Positions 17,872 through 26,180 of a DNA stretch of 58,904 nucleotides are shown one piece after another. The notes beneath the pieces are model-generated. The model made no database searches and was not told the DNA's origin. It saw only the letters and a program-made list of their open reading frames with translations. Location: the NCBI GenBank assembly GCA_003497625.1, contig DNNO01000001.1, forward strand, positions 14,535 through 73,438. The letters run 5' to 3'. Origin of the DNA: Flavobacterium sp. (GTDB taxonomy: Bacteria; Bacteroidota; Bacteroidia; Flavobacteriales; Flavobacteriaceae). Positions within the stretch are counted from its first letter, which is position 1. The number at the start of each line of letters is the position of its first letter. The position numbers and the translations under genes were made by a program.

Positions 17872-18882
17872 TTATTTTTCTTCTACATTCAACATTTGCC
17901 ACAATTTGTCTTTCAACTCTTGTAAACCTTGTTGCGCAACCGAAGAAATAAACATATAAGGTGTTCCTTTAAATTCTTTGTCCAATTGTTTTTTCAATTC
18001 TGCTTTTAATTCATCATCTAACATATCGCATTTTGAAATCACAATCAAACGATCTTTGTCTAACATTTCTGGATTGTAACGACGTAACTCATCTAACAGA
18101 ATTTCGTATTCTTTCTTAATATCATCTGCATCTGCAGGAACTAAAAATAACAAAGTTGAATTACGCTCAATATGACGCAAGAAATAATGACCTAATCCTT
18201 TTCCTTCTGCTGCACCTTCAATAATTCCAGGAATATCAGCCATTACAAACGATTGAAAATCTCTGTAAGCTACAATTCCTAAATTAGGTTTTAAAGTCGT
18301 AAACGGATAATCGGCAATTTTTGGCTTAGCCGAAGTTAAAACAGAAAGTAACGTTGATTTTCCTGCATTTGGGAAACCTACTAAACCTACGTCTGCTAAT
18401 ACTTTTAATTCTAAAGTAACATCTACTTCTTTTACAGGCATACCTGGTTGTGCGTAACGAGGTGTTTGATTGGTTGAACTTCTGAAATTCCAGTTTCCTA
18501 AACCACCTTTACCTCCTTCTGCTAAAATTCGAACCTCATCGTGTTCTGTAATTTCGAACAAAATATCACCTGTTTCTTGGTCTTTTACAACCGTTCCTAA
18601 TGGTACTTCAATGTATTTATCTTCTCCATCATGTCCTGTACTTCTTGAGCTTCCTCCATCACCTCCATGACCAGCTCGCATGTGTTTCAAAAATTTCAAG
18701 TGAAATAAAGTCCAAAGATTTTTATTCCCTTTGATATATACGTGTCCACCACGACCACCATCACCACCATCGGGACCACCCTTTTCAATAAATTTTTCTC
18801 TGTGTAAATGCGACGACCCTTTTCCTCCCTTTCCGGAAGAAACATATATTTTTACGTAGTCTACAAAGTTACCTTCAGTCAT
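17872..18882 (-). CDS. obgE: GTPase Obg/CgtA
   Basis: Essential GTPase involved in 50S ribosome maturation and stress signalling. The N-terminal Obg domain is glycine-rich ([16 protein letters not shown] near 35-50, [18 protein letters not shown] near 71-88). The G domain shows G1 [12 protein letters not shown] (166-177), G3 [18 protein letters not shown]4 ISKCD and G5 ISSVA. It is 336 residues and lacks the C-terminal OCT domain of longer homologues. Start ATG 18882. In many Bacteroidota hpt, adk and obg are neighbours; here a CBS membrane protein and a 24-codon frame lie between adk and obg. Confidence 0.97.
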   Translation of the reverse strand: MTEGNFVDYVKIYVSSGKGGKGSSHLHREKFIEKGGPDGGDGGRGGHVYIKGNKNLWTLFHLKFLKHMRAGHGGDGGSSRSTGHDGEDKYIEVPLGTVVKDQETGDILFEITEHDEVRILAEGGKGGLGNWNFRSSTNQTPRYAQPGMPVKEVDVTLELKVLADVGLVGFPNAGKSTLLSVLTSAKPKIADYPFTTLKPNLGIVAYRDFQSFVMADIPGIIEGAAEGKGLGHYFLRHIERNSTLLFLVPADADDIKKEYEILLDELRRYNPEMLDKDRLIVISKCDMLDDELKAELKKQLDKEFKGTPYMFISSVAQQGLQELKDKLWQMLNVEEK

Positions 18883-18899
18883 TCTTTCTTTTCTTTAAA

Positions 18900-18974
18900 T
18901 TATTTTTGACAAAGACAACTATTAAACCGAATGTCCACTGGACATTCTCCTCTTAATATCAAATCCTCTGTCAT
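18900..18974 (-). CDS. Candidate 24-residue cysteine-containing peptide (small ORF)
   Basis: An ATG at 18974, four bases after the stop of the membrane protein gene upstream, opens 24 codons ending 17 bases before obg. The peptide begins MTEDLILRGECPVD and ends SCLCQK, with three Cys. The frame nearly fills the spacer between two same-strand genes. Codons GAA TGT CCA GTG GAC ATT C form a 19-base palindrome (18929-18947), so the reading frame could be incidental to a DNA element. Existence as a gene is an inference from position. Confidence 0.4.
   Translation of the reverse strand: MTEDLILRGECPVDIRFNSCLCQK
18929..18947. repeat. 19-base palindrome GAATGTCCACTGGACATTC
   Basis: Perfect 9-base arms around a single C, in the spacer upstream of obg. 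With no loop it is more like an operator dyad or a mobile palindrome than a terminator. It overlaps the candidate small ORF. Confidence 0.7.
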
Positions 18975-18978
18975 TGTT

Positions 18979-20253
18979 TTATTCTTTTAAATTGGTAATT
19001 AAAATTTTATCAATTTTAACACCGTCCATATCGATAACTTCGAACTCTAATTTGTTCCAAATTAACTTTTGTCCTTGTTTTGGGATTATTCCTAATTCTG
19101 TTATGATTAATCCACTTACTGTTGTTACTTCGTAATCTCCTATTAACTCATCCATATCGAAATAAGTTAAGAAATCGTGCAATGAATAATGTCCGTCAAC
19201 TAACCACGAACCATCTTCTCTTGCTACAATTTTAAATTCGTCTTCATAGAAATCAGCCGCATCTCCTACTAACGCCTCTAAAATATCATTCAATGTAATT
19301 ATTCCCTGAAAAACACCGTGCTCGTCAGTAACTAAAGCATAATGAACCTTTGAAACCTTGAAATTTTCCAATGCTTTATATGCCGATGTTTGCTCAATAA
19401 AATATACTGGCTCTTTTATTATCGATTTTAAATCGAAATTGCCCTTTTCAAAACTGGCGAACAAATCTTTCAATAAAACAATTCCTTCCACATCGTCTAA
19501 ATTATCCGCACATACCGGATAAACCGAATGCAATTCATCTAAAACTTTCGCCTTAATTTCTTCAACTGTATCTTCATAAGACAAATACACAATTGAATTT
19601 CGGTGCGTCATTAACGAATTTACTTTTCTATCGCCAATATGAAAAACACGTTCCACAATATCTTGTTCAATTTCTTGAACTTCTCCTACTTCTGTTCCTT
19701 CCTTAATAATAGCTTTGATTTCTTCTTCGGTAACTTTGCCATCAGCCGTTGGTTTTATTTGAAGCATTTTCAATAAAAACTCAGTCGAAGTAGTCAATAA
19801 CCATATAAAAGGCATTGTTATCGTTGAAACTAATTTCATTGGAACGGCAACTGCTTTAGCAATTCCTTCAGGATAATTCAAGCCAATTCTTTTTGGCAAC
19901 AACTCTCCTAAAACTAAAGAGAAAAAGGTTAATACCACAACCACAATTCCTACCGCAACAGAATTTGCATAAGGTTTTAGTGTTTCAAAAGTGGCCACAA
20001 AATTTTGTACATCTGTAGTTATTTTATCCCCTGAATAAATACCCGTTAAAATTCCGATTAAGGTAATTCCGATTTGAACTGTAGATAAAAATTCATTTGG
20101 CGAATTAGCTAAATCTAAAGCTACTTTCGCATTTTTATTTCCTTTTTTAGCCGCTGTTTCAAGACGATTTTTACGTGCCGAAATCAATGCGATTTCCGAC
20201 ATTGAGAAAACACCGTTTAAAAGAATCAAAAAGAGAATGATTAAAATTTCCAT
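18979..20253 (-). CDS. Hemolysin/CNNM-family membrane protein with CBS domains
   Basis: A 424-residue protein of the CNNM/CorC/HlyC group. The DUF21 membrane domain fills roughly residues 1-180, with helices near 2-20, 55-75, 90-112 and 125-150, including the family signature SEIALISARKNRLETAAKKG. Two CBS domains follow (DRKVNSLMTHRNSIVYLS and VHYALVTDEHGVFQGIITLNDILEALVGD), then the CorC/HlyC C-terminal domain (DGSWLVDGHYSLHDFLTYF, GLIITELGIIPKQG). Members are linked to Mg2+ or other cation transport; hemolysis is historical. Upstream on the same strand is adk. Confidence 0.93.
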   Translation of the reverse strand: MEILIILFLILLNGVFSMSEIALISARKNRLETAAKKGNKNAKVALDLANSPNEFLSTVQIGITLIGILTGIYSGDKITTDVQNFVATFETLKPYANSVAVGIVVVVLTFFSLVLGELLPKRIGLNYPEGIAKAVAVPMKLVSTITMPFIWLLTTSTEFLLKMLQIKPTADGKVTEEEIKAIIKEGTEVGEVQEIEQDIVERVFHIGDRKVNSLMTHRNSIVYLSYEDTVEEIKAKVLDELHSVYPVCADNLDDVEGIVLLKDLFASFEKGNFDLKSIIKEPVYFIEQTSAYKALENFKVSKVHYALVTDEHGVFQGIITLNDILEALVGDAADFYEDEFKIVAREDGSWLVDGHYSLHDFLTYFDMDELIGDYEVTTVSGLIITELGIIPKQGQKLIWNKLEFEVIDMDGVKIDKILITNLKE

Positions 20254-20272
20254 AGTTAAAATTATAAAAAAA

Positions 20273-20303
20273 GAGCTAAAATCCCAAATTACGGAAATAG
20301 CTC
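20273..20303 (-). terminator. Probable terminator after adk
   Basis: GAGCTA/TAGCTC arms with a 19-base loop; on the minus strand followed by seven T. It is about 70 bases after the adk stop. The long loop makes this less certain. Confidence 0.5.
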
Positions 20304-20372
20304 CTTTTCTGTATGCAAATATCGAAAAAAAAATCGAAAGCCCGAAATTTATCTCAAAGGCTGATTTTTCTA

Positions 20373-20945
20373 TTAAAATGTATCTAAAACCAAACTCAAT
20401 CTTTCAGTAACTTCTTGAATAGATCCAATACCGTCAACTGCATAAAATTTGTGTTGCGTTTTGTAATAATCCATTAATGGCGCGGTTTTTTCGTTGTATT
20501 CTTGGTAACGATTTCTGATTTTTTCTTCATCTTGATCGTCTGGCCTACCTGAAGTTTTTCCTCTTTCTAACAAACGTTGCACTAAGATTTCGTCATTAGC
20601 TTCCAAAGCAACTGTTGCTGTAATTTCTTCTTCTTTACTCGCTAAAAAAGCATCTAAAGCTTCAGCCTGAGCAATTGTTCTTGGAAAACCATCAAATAAA
20701 AAACCTGCAGCTTGTGGATTTTTGTCTACTTCGCTTTGCAACATTTTAATCGTTACTTCATCTGGAACCAAATCACCTTTATCCATAAAAGTTTTAGCTA
20801 ATCTTCCTAATTCCGTGTCATTTTTAATGTTGAATCTAAAAATATCACCTGTAGATAAATGTACTAAATTGTATTTGTGCTTTAAAAAATCGGCTTGCGT
20901 TCCTTTCCCTGCTCCTGGTTTACCAAATAATACGATATTGATCAT
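20373..20945 (-). CDS. adk: Adenylate kinase
   Basis: Interconverts ATP plus AMP with two ADP. P-loop GKPGAGKGTQ (8-17), AMP site STGDIFRFNIKN with LVPDEVT, FDGFPRTIAQAEALD, and RLLERGKTSGRPDDQDEEKI in the lid region. At 190 residues it is the short form without the inserted zinc-type LID of E. coli-like enzymes. The ATG lies 30 bases after the hpt stop, so hpt and adk form an operon. The small spacer reads as A- and T-rich TAAC-containing words but without clear phasing. Confidence 0.97.
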   Translation of the reverse strand: MINIVLFGKPGAGKGTQADFLKHKYNLVHLSTGDIFRFNIKNDTELGRLAKTFMDKGDLVPDEVTIKMLQSEVDKNPQAAGFLFDGFPRTIAQAEALDAFLASKEEEITATVALEANDEILVQRLLERGKTSGRPDDQDEEKIRNRYQEYNEKTAPLMDYYKTQHKFYAVDGIGSIQEVTERLSLVLDTF

Positions 20946-20975
20946 TGTTTTGTTATGTTAAGTTGTAATAGTTAG

Positions 20976-21506
20976 TTATTCTGATAATTGATATACGTCT
21001 TTTAAATTTCTTCCTAAACCATCGTAGTCTAAACCATAGCCAACAATAAATTTATTAGGAATTCGAATACCTACATAATCCAATTTAATGTCTTTTGTGT
21101 ACGCTTCAGGTTTAAAAAACAAAGTCGCAATTTTAAAATGTTTTACTTTATGATGTTTTAAAATTGCTTTTAATTCTTCCACCGTATTTCCAGTATCTAC
21201 AATATCTTCCACGATAATTACAGAACGACCTTCTAGATTTTGATTAACCCCTATAAGTTGTTTTACCTCATTTGTAGTTTGTGTGCCTTCATACGATGCC
21301 ATTTTTACGAATGAAACTTCGCAATTGTGACTGTATTTTTTCAACAAATCGGCTACCACCATAAAAGAGCCATTCAAAACTCCAATAAAAACAGGTACAT
21401 CGTCACAAAAATCGTCTTCAATTTGTTTGGCCATGTTTTCTATGGCGAAGTTAATTTCCTCTCCCGAAATAAAAACTTCAAATTTCTTATCGTGTAGTTG
21501 TATCAC
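20976..21506 (-). CDS. hpt: Hypoxanthine phosphoribosyltransferase
   Basis: Purine salvage enzyme making IMP (and GMP) from the base and PRPP. The PRPP-binding motif VIIVEDIVDTGNT spans residues 96-108, the base-binding part is KLDYVGIRIPNKFIVGYGLDYDGLGRN, and the flexible loop is MASYEGTQTTNEVK. Length 176 is normal. The start codon is GTG at 21506, since no ATG occurs before the conserved N-terminus. It heads an hpt-adk operon with its own promoter. Divergent from the HEAT-like gene. Confidence 0.96.
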   Translation of the reverse strand: MIQLHDKKFEVFISGEEINFAIENMAKQIEDDFCDDVPVFIGVLNGSFMVVADLLKKYSHNCEVSFVKMASYEGTQTTNEVKQLIGVNQNLEGRSVIIVEDIVDTGNTVEELKAILKHHKVKHFKIATLFFKPEAYTKDIKLDYVGIRIPNKFIVGYGLDYDGLGRNLKDVYQLSE

Positions 21507-21531
21507 TTTGGTTCGTTTTAGAAATAAACAA

Positions 21532-21564
21532 CAAATTTAAGAAAGTCAAATGAATAGCTACAAA
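21532..21564 (-). promoter_or_regulatory. Promoter of hpt
   Basis: On the minus strand TTTG (21564-21561), 21 bases, then TAAATTTG (21539-21532), followed by the GTG start 25 bases later. A good fit to the Bacteroidota consensus. Confidence 0.65.
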
Positions 21565-21602
21565 GTATTTCAACTTTTTTGCAAATTTGATATATTTACC
21601 GA

Positions 21603-22151
21603 ATGAAAACTGATTTAGTATCTAAAATTGACCAAAGTACCGCTGCAAGAAAAAGTCGTGTTTCCTTGAGTAATTATATAATTCGTCACGAAGACTTACT
21701 AAACGAATTCATAGAAATTGCATTTGACATACAAAATGAAAATCACGTTAAAGCTTTTTGGAGTTTGGAATTGGTTTGCGAGAAAAAATTAAAACTTTTT
21801 GTACCTTATATCGATTTATTTTGTGAAGTTTTACCAACATTAAAAGACGATTCCGCCATTCGTCCTGCCACCAAAATTTGTATGTTTTTAGCGAAAAGCA
21901 ATCATCGAAAAAATGGGATTTCATTAACTCAAGAGCAGGAACACAATTTAATCGAAGCCTTAATTGACCGATTGATTCAAGATGAAAAAGTAGCTGCAAA
22001 AGTTTACTCAATGAAAGCTCTTTTTGTTTTGGGAAAGAAATACGATTGGGTTCACGAAGAATTAAAAACTATAATCGAACAAGATTATTCAAATCATACT
22101 GCGGCTTACCAAGCGGCAACTCGAAATCTTTTGAAAAAACTCAACAAGTAA
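21603..22151 (+). CDS. HEAT-like helical protein of unknown function
   Basis: A 182-residue soluble protein predicted to be almost all helix. The pattern of paired helices (HVKAFWSLELVCEKKLKLFV, then IRPATKICMFLAKSN, then VAAKVYSMKALFVLGKKY) fits HEAT or ARM-type repeats. Such proteins in Flavobacteria are sometimes mislabelled adenylosuccinate lyase; no lyase signature is present. No signal peptide, so cytoplasmic. It precedes purK, but a promoter and phased repeat lie between them. A TATATTTA box five bases before the ATG may be its -7 element. Confidence 0.75.
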   Translation: MKTDLVSKIDQSTAARKSRVSLSNYIIRHEDLLNEFIEIAFDIQNENHVKAFWSLELVCEKKLKLFVPYIDLFCEVLPTLKDDSAIRPATKICMFLAKSNHRKNGISLTQEQEHNLIEALIDRLIQDEKVAAKVYSMKALFVLGKKYDWVHEELKTIIEQDYSNHTAAYQAATRNLLKKLNK

Positions 22152-22190
22152 CAAATTGTTAATTATCAATTGTTAATTATCAATTGTCTG
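22149..22190 (+). repeat. Phased 7-base repeat array upstream of purK (six units)
   Basis: From the TAA stop of the HEAT-like gene the spacer reads as six consecutive heptamers, with TTGTTAA and TTATCAA alternating exactly (a perfect 14-base tandem repeat) between a first word TAACAAA and a last word TTGTCTG. The TTG at 22170-22172 doubles as the -33 element of purK. Confidence 0.85.
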
Positions 22191-22200
22191 AGTATCTTTG
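22170..22200 (+). promoter_or_regulatory. Promoter of purK
   Basis: TTG (22170-22172), 20 bases, TATCTTTG (22193-22200), then GCGACAC. The ATG at 22222 lies 21 bases on. The -33 TTG is part of the heptamer array. Confidence 0.75.
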
Positions 22201-22221
22201 CGACACAAACAACAACACACA

Positions 22222-23385
22222 ATGAATTATTTTTCTTCTGATTTTAAATTAGGAATTTTAGGAGGAGGTCAATTAGGAAAAATGCTTTTGACCGAAACTC
22301 GAAAATTTGATATTCAAACTTTAGTTTTAGAACCAAGCGAAGAAGCTCCAGCACGATACAGTTGCAACGGATTTTACAAAGGCAGTTTAATGGATTTTGA
22401 TACGGTTTACCAATTTGGAAAAATGGTCAATTTGCTAACTATCGAAATTGAGAATGTAAATCTAGATGCATTAGATAAATTGGAAGAAGAAGGATTACCG
22501 ATTTACCCTTCGCCAAAAACTTTACGTTTGATTCAAAACAAAGGAAAACAGAAAGATTACTACGTTTCAAACGATATTCCCACTTCGCCACACCAACGAT
22601 TTGTTGATTTGAATGATTTGAGAAACGCTTTAGCGAAAGACGAATTAGAATTTCCATTCGTTTGGAAATGTGCGCAATTTGGTTACGATGGAAATGGCGT
22701 TAAAATTTGTCGCTCAGCATTAGATTTAGTAAAATTACCCGATGTAGAATGCATTGCTGAAGAAATGGTTCCATTTAAAAATGAATTAGCAGTAATTGTG
22801 GCTCGTTCCGTTTCTGGAGAAGTTAAAACGTATCCCGTTGTAGAAATGGAATTTCATCCCGAAGCCAATCAAGTAGAATATGTAATATGTCCAGCACGAA
22901 TTGATGAAAAAGTAGCACAAAAAGCTACAGAAGTTGCATTAAAAGTTTCGGAAGCATTCAACCATGTTGGATTATTAGCTGTGGAAATGTTTCAAACCGA
23001 AGACGATGAAATTTTGGTAAACGAAGTTGCTCCTCGCCCGCATAATTCTGGACATTATTCGATTGAAGCGAGTTATACTTCGCAATTTGAAAACCATTTA
23101 CGTGCGATTTTAAACTTACCTTTAGGAAATACCGATAGCAAAGTTGCCGGAATTATGGTAAATTTGGTAGGTGAAGAAGGGTATTCTGGACAAGTAGTTT
23201 ACGAAAACATAGAAAAAATCATGGCAATCAACGGAGTAACACCACACATTTACGGAAAAAGAGAAACAAGACCTTTCCGAAAAATGGGACACGTTACGAT
23301 TGTGAATGAAAATATGACGGAAGCAAGAAAAATTGCGGAAGAAGTTAAAAATAGTATTAGAGTAATTAGTACAACAATTGAATAA
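22222..23385 (+). CDS. purK: 5-(carboxyamino)imidazole ribonucleotide synthase
   Basis: ATP-grasp enzyme of purine synthesis; makes N5-CAIR from AIR, ATP and bicarbonate, feeding PurE. It has the N-terminal GILGGGQLGKML, the ATP-grasp region PFVWKCAQFGYDGNGVKI, EEMVPFKNELAVIVARS, and the signature VNEVAPRPHNSGHYSIEA. I use ATG 22222 because the TTG at 22198 lies inside the -7 box. Length 387 residues. purE follows after 80 bases on the same strand. The spacer between them is an octamer array. Confidence 0.96.
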   Translation: MNYFSSDFKLGILGGGQLGKMLLTETRKFDIQTLVLEPSEEAPARYSCNGFYKGSLMDFDTVYQFGKMVNLLTIEIENVNLDALDKLEEEGLPIYPSPKTLRLIQNKGKQKDYYVSNDIPTSPHQRFVDLNDLRNALAKDELEFPFVWKCAQFGYDGNGVKICRSALDLVKLPDVECIAEEMVPFKNELAVIVARSVSGEVKTYPVVEMEFHPEANQVEYVICPARIDEKVAQKATEVALKVSEAFNHVGLLAVEMFQTEDDEILVNEVAPRPHNSGHYSIEASYTSQFENHLRAILNLPLGNTDSKVAGIMVNLVGEEGYSGQVVYENIEKIMAINGVTPHIYGKRETRPFRKMGHVTIVNENMTEARKIAEEVKNSIRVISTTIE

Positions 23386-23462
23386 TTAAAAGATTTAATG
23401 ATTGAAAGATTTTTGTCAAAGCGAATTTTCAATCTTTAAATTTTTCAATCTTTAAATGAAGA
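23383..23462 (+). repeat. Phased 8-base repeat array between purK and purE (ten units)
   Basis: Starting with the TAA stop of purK the spacer splits into 8-base words: TAATTAAA, AGATTTAA, TGATTGAA, AGATTTTT, then after two less similar words AATCTTTA, AATTTTTC, AATCTTTA. The second half is roughly the reverse complement of the first, so the array can fold back. It ends three bases before the purE ATG at 23466. Confidence 0.75.
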
Positions 23463-23465
23463 AAA

Positions 23466-23948
23466 ATGAGTAAAGTAGCCATAATAATGGGAAGCATTTC
23501 GGATATGCCAGTAATGCAAGAAGCCATCGACATATTAAAAGGATTTGATATCGAAACCGAAGTAGATATTGTTTCGGCACATAGAACACCTGAAAAATTA
23601 TTTGACTTCAGTAAAAACGCACACCAAAGAGGTATTTCAGTAATTATTGCTGGTGCTGGTGGCGCGGCTCATTTACCTGGAATGGTTGCTTCTATGTCGC
23701 CACTTCCTGTAATTGGAGTTCCTGTAAAATCAAGCAATTCAATTGATGGATGGGATTCGGTTTTATCGATTTTGCAAATGCCTGGAGGTGTTCCTGTGGC
23801 AACAGTTGCTTTAAACGGAGCAAAAAATGCTGGAATCTTAGCCGCACAAATTATCGGAAGTTCTGATAAATGTGTGTTAGATAAAATTATCGCCTACAAA
23901 GAAGGTTTGAAACAAGCGGTTTTAAAAGCTTCTGAAGGTTTAAAATAA
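23466..23948 (+). CDS. purE: N5-carboxyaminoimidazole ribonucleotide mutase
   Basis: Class I PurE, which moves the carboxyl of N5-CAIR to C4 to give CAIR. Active-site pieces are MGSISDMPVM (8-17), VSAHRTPE (with His39 and Arg40) and AGAGGAAHLPGMVAS (62-76), then LPVIGVPVKSS. At 160 residues it is the size of the bacterial class I enzyme, and its need for N5-CAIR fits with purK directly upstream. Ends just before a strong hairpin. Confidence 0.97.
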   Translation: MSKVAIIMGSISDMPVMQEAIDILKGFDIETEVDIVSAHRTPEKLFDFSKNAHQRGISVIIAGAGGAAHLPGMVASMSPLPVIGVPVKSSNSIDGWDSVLSILQMPGGVPVATVALNGAKNAGILAAQIIGSSDKCVLDKIIAYKEGLKQAVLKASEGLK

Positions 23949-23955
23949 AAATAGA

Positions 23956-23985
23956 AAACCCCGAATTATTGCTAATTCGGGGTTT
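23956..23985 (+). terminator. Terminator after purE
   Basis: Perfect 12-base stem AAACCCCGAATT/AATTCGGGGTTT with a six-base loop, eight bases after the purE stop. The T tract on the plus strand is short (TTTCT). Confidence 0.85.
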
Positions 23986-24108
23986 CTACTCACAATTAAG
24001 TGACAACTATAAAAAAATTCTACTCTCTCTCTGATTTGGGGCAAAAAGGATGTTTCGGCATCATTTCGTCGACAAAATTATACACTTTATCGATAAAAAC
24101 AAATTTTT

Positions 24109-26133
24109 ATGGAACTTTTTTTAAAAAAATTTACAACAAAACACAATACAGCTCCGTTTAGTAAGATTAATCTTTCAGATTATAAAGAAGCTTTTGAAAA
24201 AACAATCGAACTTGCTCGTACTGAAATCGATAGCATCGTAAAAAACACAGAAACACCTACTTTTTCGAATACAATTGAAGCTTTAGATTATTCTGGCGAA
24301 CAATTGGATAGATTGTCCAATATTTTCTTCAATTTGAATTCGGCAGAAACTTGTGATGAAATGCAAAAAATTGCACAAGAAGTTTCTCCATTGATTACAG
24401 CATTCAGTAACGATATTGCTTTGAATGAAGATTTATTTAAACGAGTAAAAGCCGTTTATGATCACAAAGATACTTTGACATTAACTACCGAACAAGCGAC
24501 TTTATTAGATAAAAAATTCAAAGGTTTTTCTAGAAATGGAGCTTTACTAAATGAAGAAGATAAATTAAAACTACGCGAAATTGATACCGAATTAGCCAAA
24601 ATAAAACTGACTTTCGGAGAAAATGTTTTAGCAGAAACCAATAACTATCAATTACACATTACCAATGAAGAAGATTTAAAAGGTTTGCCAGATGGCGCTA
24701 AAGAAATGGCGGCAAGTTTGGCAAAATCAAAAAATTTGGAAGGTTGGGTTTTTACTTTAGATTTCCCAAGTTATTTGCCTTTTGTAACCTACGTTGAAAA
24801 TCGTGGATTACGAAAAGAAATTGCAATTGCAGCAGGAAAAAAATCGTTTCAAGATAATGAATTCGATAATAAAGAAAATGTAAAACGCATTGTGGAATTA
24901 CGACACAAACGTGCTAATTTATTGGGCTATGAATCCCATTCTCATTTTGTTTTGGAAGAACGAATGGCTCAAAATCCTGAAAAAGTACAATCATTTTTAA
25001 ATGATTTGTTGGAAAAAGCAAAACCAGCGGCTCAAAAAGAATTTGCTCAACTAACTACTTTCGCAAAAGAACTAGATGGAATTGACCAATTAGAAAAATG
25101 GGATGGCGCTTATTATTCCGAAAAATTGAAACAAAAATTATTCAGTTTGGATGATGAGTTGTTGAAACCGTATTTCCAATTGGAAAATGTACTAAACGGA
25201 GCTTTCACTATAGCTGAAAAGTTATTCGGAATCACATTCAAAGAAGTTTTTGATATTGACAAATATCACGAAGACGTTCAAACTTTTGAAGTCTTAGATT
25301 TTGAAGGGCAATTAGTGGCTGTTTTCTATTCGGATTTCTTCCCGAGAAAAGGAAAAAGAAATGGAGCTTGGATGACTTCCTACAAACCACAATATATAAA
25401 GGACGGAGTCAACGAACGCCCACATGTTTCTATCGTTTGTAATTTCACACCACCAACCGAAACAAAACCTTCTTTATTGACTTTTAACGAAGTAACGACA
25501 TTGTTTCACGAATTTGGGCACGCTTTACACGGCATGTTAGCCAATACGACTTATCCAAGTTTATCAGGAACTTCGGTGTATTGGGATTTTGTGGAATTAC
25601 CAAGTCAAGTGATGGAAAACTGGTGTTACGAACCCGAAGCGTTGGCTTTATTTGCAAAACATTACGAAACGGGCGAAATTATTCCGCAACAATATGTAGA
25701 AAAAATCAAAGAAAGCGCGAGTTTCTTAGAAGGAATGGCAACATTACGTCAATTAAGTTTCGGAATTTTAGACATTACGTATCATGGAAAATCGCAAACT
25801 ATTGACGATGTAAAAGCTTTTGAAAAACAAGCAATGGAAGGCACAAGTTTATATCCAGATGTAGCCGAAAATTGCATGAGTACTTCGTTTTCTCATATTT
25901 TTCAAGGCGGTTATTCTTCGGGATATTACAGCTACAAATGGGCAGAAGTTTTAGATGCTGATGCGTTTGCTTATTTCCAAGAAAAAGGAATTTTCAATAC
26001 AGAAGTTGCAACTAAATTCAAAGAGAACGTACTTTCAAAAGGCGGCACCGAATTACCAATGGAATTGTATAAAAAATTCAGAGGACAAGAACCGAAAGTA
26101 GAGGCTTTGTTGAAGAGAGCTGGGTTGATTTAA
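24109..26133 (+). CDS. M3 family zinc metallopeptidase (Dcp/oligopeptidase A type)
   Basis: A 674-residue thimet-type oligopeptidase. The zinc motif HEFGHALHG begins at His467, with the family context LTFNEVTTLFHEFGHALH, then the distal Glu in WDFVELPSQVMENWCYE. Near the C-terminus GGYSSGYYSYKWAEVLDADA is the conserved substrate-binding Tyr segment. There is no signal peptide, so it works in the cytoplasm on peptides. Start ATG 24109 follows a 120-base leader with no recognisable element apart from the purE terminator. It converges with the HNH-like gene; a double hairpin separates them. Confidence 0.95.
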   Translation: MELFLKKFTTKHNTAPFSKINLSDYKEAFEKTIELARTEIDSIVKNTETPTFSNTIEALDYSGEQLDRLSNIFFNLNSAETCDEMQKIAQEVSPLITAFSNDIALNEDLFKRVKAVYDHKDTLTLTTEQATLLDKKFKGFSRNGALLNEEDKLKLREIDTELAKIKLTFGENVLAETNNYQLHITNEEDLKGLPDGAKEMAASLAKSKNLEGWVFTLDFPSYLPFVTYVENRGLRKEIAIAAGKKSFQDNEFDNKENVKRIVELRHKRANLLGYESHSHFVLEERMAQNPEKVQSFLNDLLEKAKPAAQKEFAQLTTFAKELDGIDQLEKWDGAYYSEKLKQKLFSLDDELLKPYFQLENVLNGAFTIAEKLFGITFKEVFDIDKYHEDVQTFEVLDFEGQLVAVFYSDFFPRKGKRNGAWMTSYKPQYIKDGVNERPHVSIVCNFTPPTETKPSLLTFNEVTTLFHEFGHALHGMLANTTYPSLSGTSVYWDFVELPSQVMENWCYEPEALALFAKHYETGEIIPQQYVEKIKESASFLEGMATLRQLSFGILDITYHGKSQTIDDVKAFEKQAMEGTSLYPDVAENCMSTSFSHIFQGGYSSGYYSYKWAEVLDADAFAYFQEKGIFNTEVATKFKENVLSKGGTELPMELYKKFRGQEPKVEALLKRAGLI

Positions 26134-26180
26134 ATATTTCAAGACTAAAACTAATATTTTGGTCTTGAAATATTAGTTTT
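26133..26180. terminator. Two overlapping, mutually exclusive hairpins between convergent genes
   Basis: Hairpin A pairs AATATTTCAAGAC (26133-26145) with GTCTTGAAATATT (26162-26174). Hairpin B pairs AAAACTAATATTT (26147-26159) with AAATATTAGTTTT (26168-26180). Both are perfect 13-base stems and both use 26168-26174. B ends in a T run on the plus strand and would terminate the M3 gene. The element overlaps the last codons of the HNH-like gene. Confidence 0.75.

Noticed and set aside
20946-20975. Phased repeat between hpt and adk
   Set aside because: TAAC-containing words are present but neither a 7- nor an 8-base register holds over more than two units.
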